From contig JAZHRO010000024.1 of assembly GCA_037157565.1 (NCBI GenBank), positions 13,274,501 through 13,338,500 of the forward strand: a DNA stretch of 64,000 nt, read 5' to 3'. The notes under the pieces were generated by a model, which did not search any database, was not told the DNA's origin, and saw only the letters and a list, made by a program, of their open reading frames with translations. Source of the DNA: Thalassia testudinum. Lineage: Eukaryota > Streptophyta > Magnoliopsida > Alismatales > Hydrocharitaceae. Numbering within the stretch: the first letter of the stretch is position 1; every line of letters begins with the position of its first letter. The position numbers and the translations under genes were made by a program. Positions 52,701-61,349 of this stretch are shown piece by piece.

Positions 52701-53590
52701 TTCAAACTTTTTTAATCTTCTACAAAAAGCAGTGGTATTCAAATTGGTTACATCCTGTAAAATTGGCCGCATATATTTTTTTAAAGCTCGATGTTCCAGT
52801 AATATTGTTCTATCTCACCTTTTGTAGGGGCCATGATTAGGAACATTTGGTTGGGAAATAATGAAAGGTCTTTTTAATATAATGTTTTATGCCAAAGTAT
52901 TCATGTATTGCATTGATAAAAAATGAGCAATATGATTTGGATGGACGGAAGTAATCAAGGTAAATGATATTGCATGGATGGTTTGCATAGTCCCACATCA
53001 TGTTTGCTAACCTTTTGCATGTGGTCTCTAGTCGTGTTGTTAGTTTGAAATTTATTCAATTATATAAACCTAATGACATGCCAGTATTGGGAGAAAAAAA
53101 CGAACTATTTAAAGTCCATTAATATAAAATCTCCAAACTATTTTGCATTAATTACCATCGAACTCACCTAACATTACATAAGGATTATAGGATGACTTAT
53201 ACCTTTTCTAGCATTTATTTTAACTGTATCCATGCAACATTTATATATTTTCAATAATATTCAATAATTCCACGTTCATTTGAAAATAAAGGCAAAGTCA
53301 TCAAGAGTGATAATCGGCAAAGTATACATACATATTGTACTTTGTCATTATAAATTGATATGTATTCAAATCTATTATAACTTGTCACAACTTTGACACC
53401 TTTGTATTTGCGATATTCAATCTTTTCTCTATTTTTACTATGATAGAATTCTTTTCTCCTTTATGTATAATCCATATTAGAAGCTATTAGTGTAAAGAAA
53501 ATTAACAAGAATTGTGCAAAATGTTTATTAGAACACTAATTTATTTTCTACTGAGTTAATATATTATGAATGCATATGTCAATAACCAAT
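46709..53590. other. AT-rich intergenic DNA upstream of NUP93
   Basis: Nearly 7 kb without a supportable gene. Short frames (for example 49004-49273) have no family signature. Degenerate repeats rich in AGCTTGAGCTC/AAGCTTGGGC occur near 49380-49520 and 51115-51220. An A-rich tail (TTTCACAAAAAAAAA) near 48412 may mark an old retroposed end. An exact-period tandem duplication is at 52597-52766. Confidence 0.5.
52597..52766. repeat. 85-bp tandem duplication
   Basis: CATTAAACTTTGCATT begins both copies (52597 and 52682). They differ at only a handful of bases. Intergenic. Confidence 0.85.
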
Positions 53591-53591
53591 A

Positions 53592-53858
53592 AAGTTGCGT
53601 TTACTTTTGGGATAACAGTCGGAATAGGGGTTGATAGTCGGGATAAAAATAGGCTTAGGGTGGAGTGCACAGGATATGGGGACCACCACATCAAATCCAT
53701 TAATACTCTCTCTTCCCACATATAACTTAAAAAACACTACCTAATAATTACAATCCATTACATCAAAACCTACTAACTCTCTCTCCTCTCTCACAAAACC
53801 AACATACTAGTCATTAACAATTTCACAAATCATTATAATTCCATAAACCAAACACCTT
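53592..53858. mobile_element. Possible hAT/Tourist-like MITE
   Basis: Left end GTTGCGTTTACTTTTGGGAT and, reversed, right end GGTGTTTGGTTTATGGAAT form an imperfect inverted repeat of about 20 bases around a TCTCTC-rich interior. It abuts the plus-strand gypsy LTR at 53860. Confidence 0.4.
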
Positions 53859-53859
53859 T

Positions 53860-55669
53860 TGAAATGACCCATCCCAAAGGTCATTTGGGCTTTTCTGAAA
53901 ATTTAGGGGCTTTTTCGTAAAGTATGCACACAAAAAAGATCCCGTGCGGAGTTTTTGACTTTTGGGATGATTCTTGCGCAATTCCAACACCCCAGAAATT
54001 ATTTTGTGGGATCGAGTGCAATTTTCCCAACCCTTGCTTATCCCACACAACCCCCCCACGTACACCCCAAACCCTACCTTCTCCCCTATAAAACACCCCC
54101 CTCCTCCACTCTCTCCATCCCCAGCGGCACACATTTTTCCCCCACCTCCACCTTCGTTTCCCCTTCCATCCCCTGTAGCTGGAGTTAGAGGGAGAGGTTG
54201 GGAGCTTGAGTTCGAGCAAGGGACGAGCTTGGGAGAGGAGAGAGGGAGCATGGAGAGGAGATCGTGAAGCTGCTACAGGCGTCACTGCTGTAGTTGCAAT
54301 AGCACCAGCTAAAGGAAAGGAGGAAAGCTCGCGAGGAAGGTCCTACGGGCGAAGGTGGGAGTCATTTTTCCGCGTTATCAGACGTCTACGATGTTCGCCA
54401 GATATCTGGAGGGATCGTCGGACATGCGGAGAGAGCTTAGGACGTCTAGTAGCATGCAGAGTGTCTAGGTATTTCGCTGCCCGAACTCTATTTCGTGCAT
54501 GCGTATTACGATAGTTATTAGGGTGTCATATTTTGCGGCACGTGTCTGCGCAGGTGGCAGAGGTGTTAGAAAGGTGTGTTGACGTGACGTTTCAGGCACT
54601 TTAAGATGTCTGGAAGCAATGTCAGATGTCTGACTGCTCTCCTGAACGACCGGGAGCAGTGTCAGACGTCTGGAGACACTCTCAGACGGTTGTGAGAGGC
54701 CACAGACACAAGAGAGTAAGGTGAGACTCTACGCACTTTTAAGACATCTGGGACTCACCCCACACGTCTGATTATGGCCAGTTTTCGCTAATGCAGCCAC
54801 CAGGCAGCCGGTCCAACTAGACCAGCCTGCCTGGTCTGGTTCAGGTGAACCGGGAAGTGTTTGGGCCAGTTCAAGGCCCAAACGAGGTCGATTTTGCGCA
54901 AACGAAGTACCGTTGGTTTTCTTTTGAAATTTCCTGTGTCAAGGTCATTTCCATACTGTTTTGAGCTTGTTTGACATACTGGAATATTGGTTAGCGATGT
55001 TAATGTTTGGTTTAACCAATTGTTTGGAATATGTCTCCAATCCATAGTGCACACGGAACCTACGGTGACATCGGGATCCACCGTTCATGCCCCTATACCA
55101 CCCGTACACTTTGGTAGAGTGGTCATCTCTACTCATGTGATTTGGTTTGTTAAGTGCATGCTAAATTAGAAATATCTGCCTGGAACCTAGGACATGAGAT
55201 GAACCATAGGGTTGAGAATGTGGTATGTACACTATTTGAACCTCGTTTGTTATAATTTGAGAATGCATGCTGTTACATTTCCCTACTGTGAGAAATTGAA
55301 TATGTAAATTGATAAGATTGCATGCTTATGCTGTTAAATCACGAGTTGCATGTTTTATGACTATGAAACCAGAATGTGAATAGAGATGCATGTCATGTAT
55401 TGAAATGAGACGAATACTATGCACGAACCCTACGGGGAACTAAGAAATGAATCAAAGTATTGTGACATGGATATTGATGTATGATGGAACACTTTTCCTA
55501 TATAGGCATGTTAGTTGGCTGTTTGGACTTGAGTATGGAAAGTGAGCTGGCCATCATGTACGTGATACCGAGGAGAGCTACCGTCACTTTTGTGTAGGGA
55601 GAGAGCTAGCCTCCCCTTGGGTTGAGACCCGGGGTTAGGATTGGCCTCCCTACACTGACTCCTGTTAGG
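53860..55669 (+). repeat. Gypsy LTR L1, left part (plus strand)
   Basis: Starts TGAAATGACCC, has a TATA box CTATAAAAC at 54086-54094 and CAGACGTCTG-like palindromes at 54376-54780. Its right part (ACCGAGGAGAGCTACC, GTGTAGGGAGAGAGCTAGCC) is homologous to the reverse strand of the chromovirus LTR around 59740-59540. It is interrupted at 55669 by a solo LTR and resumes at 58477. Confidence 0.6.
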
Positions 55670-56492
55670 TGATGAGAACCTCATTATGAATCCTAACTAG
55701 CTTATTTTGACCTAAGAAAGAGAACAAAAGCTCCTGCATAACCTAAAGGAAAGCCTAACTCAAGAGATTACTGATCTAGAAAGAATACATGAAACAAAGG
55801 GTAAAACTATAATTTTACCATTGCAGTACTTCAACGGGATTTCTCAGGGTCTAAACATAAGTCAATTGGACTTAATAAGAGAAAAAGTGGGATGATTCAG
55901 TCAGAAAAGGGTTATTGTGAAATTTAAGAATTAAATGACATTCTGTAACGCTAAAAACAAACCCACTTAATTTCACAAGGTTCCAGTGAGGATAAAAATC
56001 AACTAAACCTCTAAAATTCATGGAAAAATATCCCCTAGGGTTTAGAACCTTCAATTTGGCCTTTGAAACCTGTTTTGACCTAAATTTGGGTCCAAGCTCA
56101 ATATTTGACCTGATTTGGGTTTTTGTGAAAAATGTCCAGTCAAATGTGGTCAAACATAAAATCCAACCTCACCATTGATATCCTTAGGTCCAAATTAGGT
56201 TTTCACCAAAATTTGGACCTAAGGGAAGGCCATCTTGACCAACCTTGCAAAATAGTTCACCCAATTACATTTTTGCCCCTAACTTTTAAAAATCCTTGCG
56301 AAGACCCCCCTTAACTTCTTCGTCACTTTTTGCATTCAGGTCCCTTTGCCATTGCAGCAGAGACCCATACCTCTTGCGAGGTTTCGAGGAGGATTTCTCC
56401 TCGCTTCCCCAAGGAGCTGCTCCCAAATTTGAAAGGGGAGTCCTCTGCGAAACTCCCTACTGCTTGAGCAGCTCCCCATGCCCTGAATCGCC

Positions 56493-56526
56493 CCATACCT
56501 CTCGTGCGAACGCTCGAGAGGTATGG
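56493..56526. repeat. 12-bp-arm palindrome in solo LTR U3
   Basis: CCATACCTCTCG and CGAGAGGTATGG are perfect complements with a 10-base spacer. Further CATACCTCT copies occur near 56366 and 56548, all upstream of the TATA box. Confidence 0.75.
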
Positions 56527-57479
56527 GCATCACTTCCAGCCATACCTCTGGCGAGGATTTTTGGCCGCCACCGTGCGCCTGCCCTCTGCCCGTGCCTATA
56601 TAAGAAGCACCAGGTCTGGCCGAGGGGGGCAAACTTGTCCTGGCCTGAGATACCCTCTAAATCTCCTCTGTCCTCATCTCTGGTCAAACGCCCGGTGACC
56701 TTCTCTCCCTCGTCTCGTCGCTCTGCCACCATACTAGTGGCAGAGTCATCTCCACCTCGCTCCTCTGCATCGTGCCGTACCCGCGCGAGCTTCTCCAACC
56801 TCCTCCTCGTCGCCGTCATCCCCACCTTAGGGCCTTCGTCTCCGGCGACGGTAGGAACGAGCTGTCCGCCTCCTGCCCCCTTTCATTCGCTTAGCTAGGT
56901 TAGATTTATTCCTCTCTCTCCCCTCTTCATTTCCCCTCTCTTAATTCGCATTTTCGACCCATCAACGCTGCAGACCACCACCACCTTCTCCATCTCCGGC
57001 AGACCACCGGCGAAGGCGTATCCGCCACTTTGCACCTCCACACGCCTCGCCAGACCCCTCATCACCGCCGCCATCACCCACTGAGCATTTTCCGCCCTTT
57101 CAACGACCGCCATCACCTCCTTAAACGCCCATCGAACACACCCATAAACACGGCCACAGTCCGACCTAGGCACGCACGCCTAGGTCGTTCCGCGGCCAAC
57201 CAACCTCCGTCTCACCTTCGTCGTGACACGGTGAAGCTCCCCAAGGCATCTGATAGGACCGCGAGGCCGTATTCCTGTTGACAGGTTTCGACCTCGGTCG
57301 CCATTAAAGCAGCTGTGAAGCATGTTGCAAGCTTCACTCCAGGCCGTCCCGCTCCATATCCCCAGCTCCAGGAGGCGCGGGTTGGACTCGCGCACTCATC
57401 CAGCCAAGTGAGAGGCCTTGAGAGGGATCACAGTAGCGGCAATTAGGCGAAGAAATTACTTGCAGGTGCGCGAGGAAGT

Positions 57480-57501
57480 AGGTGGGACTTTAGTCCCACC
57501 T
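57480..57501. repeat. 22-bp near-perfect palindrome
   Basis: AGGTGGGACT-TT-AGTCCCACCT: a 10-bp perfect stem with a 2-base spacer, in the transcribed part of the solo LTR. Confidence 0.8.
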
Positions 57502-58476
57502 TGGATACAACTAGTGCAGGTGAGTGGTTTTTATTGTTTTTGTGTTTTCTTCTCCTCGCCTTTGAACACAGGGGTGAGGTCCCTCGGCCTCACTCGCTTA
57601 AGCCTAGTCCGTGACCTGCCCCAATGGATCTGGCACCCGACCCGATTACTTATCCCACGCACTCCTCACACATCACACCCATGCCGGTGCGCCTGGACTC
57701 GGGCACGTTAACCTGACCTGTTTACCCGACTAGCTCTAGGAGAACAAAGAGAGAAATAAAGAGAGAAATAAAGAGACGGGGGGAGGGTAAGGGCTAGGTT
57801 TTGCGTTGTGGTGCTGTGCAGGAGCTAAAGAAGGTAGCAGCAGGAGAAGAAAGGAGGAGGAGGAAACAACTGTGGGAAAGAAGAAGAAGAAGCATGGCAG
57901 ACGCAACCAAAGAAAGAAGAAGAAGAAGACAAGGAGGAAGCCGCAGAGAAGGGAAGAGGAAGAAGAGCAACTGAAGACAGAAGAAAGAAGAAGAGGAAGA
58001 TAAGAGAAGCAAAGGAAGAAGAAGAGGAACCGCTGAAGACAGAGGTAGAGGCTGAAGAAGAAAGACAAGGGAGAAGAAGGAAGAAGCATAAAAAGGAAAG
58101 AGTGAGCACTGTAGTAATCACCAGATAAGGCATCTGATTTACAAAATCAAACGTCTGAAAGTCAGAGAAAGAGAGAAGGAAAAGGTGCGGCCAAGAAGAG
58201 AAAGAAAAAGGAAGAAAGAGAATAAAGAAGCCATTAGAGAGAATACTCAATTTCTATTCCCTTTTTAATTTTCTTATACATGGACTCTCATTTATATTTT
58301 TTTTAAATATCATATTTTGAGATTGTGATTTTAGATTCTAAAATACCAATTTTCCTCCTGAGTTCGACCTCAGATATTTTGATTTTCGAGTAACAAAATT
58401 GTTATTTGTTCATATACTTTTCGACTAGACTGCAACGAGATTGATTTAAAATACGACAAAGCGTTGCAACATTAGG

Positions 58477-58616
58477 CCCACTGGGAAAACCGGGATAGTC
58501 AGGCGAGGGTACGCAAACTGTTGAGGGGTGTGGCCTTTGTTATGTTATGTGTTGTACGTTTGAGCGTACCCGCTAGCGGAAAGGACTGACTGCGTGCCAG
58601 TACGAAGTAGCTACCT
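58477..58616 (+). repeat. Gypsy LTR L1, continued
   Basis: Reads GCCCACTGGG, AGTCAGGCGAGGGTACG and ACTGACTGCGTGCCAGTACG, matching the reverse strand of 59520-59340 in the chromovirus LTR. It is cut at 58616 by the chromovirus insertion; the candidate 5-bp duplication at this end is CTACC (58612-58616). Confidence 0.65.
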
Positions 58617-59979
58617 GTGACGACCCGATTCCCGAATCCCTAAGAGACACGAGAATCGGACCGACTCAACTGATCCCAAGACCTAGTCGTCCAGCAAAAA
58701 AGTAACCAAAAGAGCAGTAAAATAACCACATTCACCATGTATATAATTAGCAGTAACAAAATACAGCAGTAAAGAAAAGAAATACTACAGTAAACACCAC
58801 CACAACAGTAGAGAATTAAACATATACATAAACATGAAGCTTACAATGAAAAGAGTACAGGGGTAACAGAAACTACTCACAACAACAGCAAGAAAAGTAC
58901 AGTGGGTACTATAAGTAACACTACTGGGCTCTACTAGGCCCAGCACCCTCTGCAGCCGCCAACTCTGGCTGCTCAACACCTGGTCTTGAAAAGGTAACAA
59001 AGGTGACACGTCAGCGAAACGCTGAGTAGAGTGGCAACTAAAAGCTAAGAAGCAGTAAGGTGGATAGTAACTATTATATTTTTTATTTCTTTCTTTATAT
59101 TATTCCCATTTATTCATTATTGAATTATTTCTCAGATCTTTCTCTTGATCTTGAATGTTCATCGTGGGAACGATCTTGATTGCAGTCTTTTCCGAAAAGT
59201 AGAAGTAACACGTGGTGCTCTCCTGGCCGGGAGAGTCCCCCGTGGTGGTCCTACCCTCAGTCAACCACCCCAAGTTCGCTGACAGACGTAATGGTGACTA
59301 CGGCACGTGCGATAAATGCACGGGTAGCTACCCCGCACTGGCACGCGGTCAGTCATTTCCGTTAACGGGTGCGCCCAAAGCACAACACGGAACCAGTATA
59401 GGGCAGAGCCCTCTCAGTAACAGGAGCCCAGCCCCTCTACAGTAACCAAACAGGGGTCTTGCCCCTCCACAGTCCACGTACCCTCGCCTGACTACCCTGG
59501 TTTGCCCAGTGGGCCTAACAAGTCGATGTAGGAGGGCTAGCAGAACCCCGGGGCCCGTGGGGTAGCTAGTGCTCTCCCTACACTAGTAGCTCTCCTCGGT
59601 ACTGTGTACACGAGGGCCAAAAGTCGGTACAAAGTGGCCAGACCTAACCCCGGGTCCCTGGGGCGGCTAGCTCCGCTTTGCACTACACAGGAGGACAGTT
59701 GCTCTCTTTGGTACTCCGTACACAAGGGCCAGCTCACTTCCCCAATTCTATTCCATTCACTTTCCAGGAGTTCTACTCCTAATTCCCCGTAGGGTTCATG
59801 CTCTTTTAACTCAGCCAATTTAGGTTTCACCGTTCCAGATTTATATCCATATAACACATGTTCTCAACAGTGATTATTCATTCTTAAACAGGCAGCTGTT
59901 AACCAATTTACAGGCAGTTATCATTTCCTTTCTACTTTTCCAAGACTGCAATGTATATATATTCAACTAGTTTTCCTGT

Positions 59980-60120
59980 TCTAGGATTTATGCCATACCC
60001 TAGGATCTATCATTAATCTAATTTGTCCTAGGGTTCATGTAATGCCCTAGGATCTATCATTCAATCTAATTTTTCAGCCCTAGGGTTCATGCAATGCCCT
60101 AGACTCTATTAATTGTTTCA
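59980..60120. repeat. Tandem repeats (about 48 bp x 3) in chromovirus LTR
   Basis: Three units built on CCTAGGGTTCATG, ATGCCCTAGGATCTATCATT and AATCTAATTT, at about 59980, 60027 and 60076. Confidence 0.7.
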
Positions 60121-61270
60121 TAAATGTATAATTTTTTATAAATAAATTAAAGGGCCACTCTACCCGCAAAATCGGGAGTACTGGGGGCATGGTTGGCAAT
60201 CTCGCGCGCCTCCGCAACCCCGAGAACCGCAACGGAACGGGGTCCTAACACAAGGATCAACACAAGAAGTTACTCAGAATAGTATACAATTACTGTAAAT
60301 AGGTAGAGGAATTAAATCTGGGAAGAACGAAACTTGAAACATGGAAAACGGACCCCGAACGGACCCTAAATGGTCAAAAACAACCAGTCTGTCCAAAATC
60401 AGACGTCTAGAACTTCTTCCAGAAGTCTTAAAAGGTAGCTCAGGTCATACCTTGGTCTGCGCAGTCCTTCAGACGTCCATAAGCCCACTGGAACGTCTGG
60501 ACTTGGTTTCCAGACGTTCGATTGTCACCTTGGACGTCTGGAAGCCCTCTCCGTCATCTGGTGCTGTGCCCAGACGTCTGATGTATGTGGGATGGCGAGC
60601 CCTTGCACCTTCCCGAACAAGTCCTGCACACACACGCGCCCGCTCTTATCATGAAAGGGTGCAGAAGACCCCGGCGGAACTGCTGCATGGTCGTACACGC
60701 GAAAGAAGAAGGGATAAAAATAAAAAAAAATAACGTACCTGTCAAACATATGGACCTTCCTCCAGACGTCTCCTGCATCGTCTGGACGTAAGTCCAGACG
60801 TCTAATTCTGGGAAATTTTCCCAGAATCAGAAACTTCTCGCTCTCCGCCTGCAGCGCACGGTCGTGCCGCGCCGCATCCGCCTGCTGCCTGAGCTGCAGC
60901 AGCTCCTCTGCGGCACCCCACGCTCGCTGCTCTCCCGCCGGTCGGCTCTAGCTGCCCCAGCAAGCTCGCACCCTCGCGGTCGAGCTACTTCTTTCTCTCG
61001 CAACAGCTTCTCCTCCCCATACGCCCGCAGTAGTCGCTGCTGCCGCTCTTGCTCGCCCGCTCTCTCGCTGACAGGGAGAAGGAGAAGAAGAAGGCGGTGG
61101 AGTGAGGGTGAGGGAGAGGGGAAGCGTATTTGTAAGGCAGTTGCGTGGAGAGAGAAAGAGGAAAGACGGCGTCTGCAGGGAGGGAGAGGAAAGAGAGGAA
61201 GGAGGGCGGCTGGTTGAGTCTGCGCGCGCATGCGCGCAGACACGAACCCGTACGACGAAAAAATTTGATA

Positions 61271-61322
61271 CCAGACGTCTGGGAAGGCTTCCAGACGTCT
61301 GGGCCACTTCCCAGACGTCTTA
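61271..61322. repeat. 20-bp-phased palindromes CCAGACGTCTGG in LTR U3
   Basis: Two perfect 12-bp palindromes (61271-61282, 61291-61302) and a third copy with two changed end bases (61311-61322), at an exact 20-bp period. Each has an ACGT core of the kind bound by plant bZIP factors. They lie just inside the start of the LTR, upstream of its TATA-like site. Confidence 0.8.
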
Positions 61323-61349
61323 AACGACGCTTGCTACCCTGGTCGTAAC

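Larger units (their letters stand above)
55670..58471 (+). mobile_element. Solo gypsy-type LTR (2.8 kb) inserted in LTR L1
   Basis: Starts TGATGAGAACC and ends GCGTTGCAACA, flanked by a perfect 5-bp duplication TTAGG (55665-55669, 58472-58476). Removing it rejoins LTR L1 at a point colinear with the chromovirus LTR. A TATA box CTATATAAG lies at 56596-56604. No internal coding sequence, so it is a solo LTR or LTR-only remnant. The long frame at 56296-56898 spans the TATA box and is not a gene. 57734-58250 is purine-rich leader-like DNA. Confidence 0.7.
58617..61349 (-). repeat. Chromovirus 3' LTR (2,733 bp)
   Basis: On the minus strand it starts TGTTACGACC (61349) and ends GGTCGTCACA (58617), a 10-base terminal inverted repeat with one mismatch and canonical TG/CA ends. 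It holds phased CAGACGTCTG palindromes near its start, a weak TATA-like TTACAAATACG (61135-61125), long C/T-rich leader DNA and internal tandem repeats (59520-59740; 59980-60120). Overlapping open frames at 60827-61377 are by-products of GC-rich DNA. Confidence 0.82.

Noticed and set aside
56296..56898. 200-codon open frame on the plus strand
   Set aside because: It spans the TATA box and U3 palindromes of the solo LTR, is low-complexity Ser/Pro/Arg rich, and has no domain.
57488..57502. snRNA-type upstream element (AGTCCCACC)
   Set aside because: No TATA box about 30 bases downstream and no U-RNA sequence follows; it is one arm of a palindrome.
57736..58250. Overlapping Ser/Phe/Leu-rich minus-strand frames
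   Set aside because: They are by-products of a purine-rich strand (GAA repeats) inside the solo LTR.
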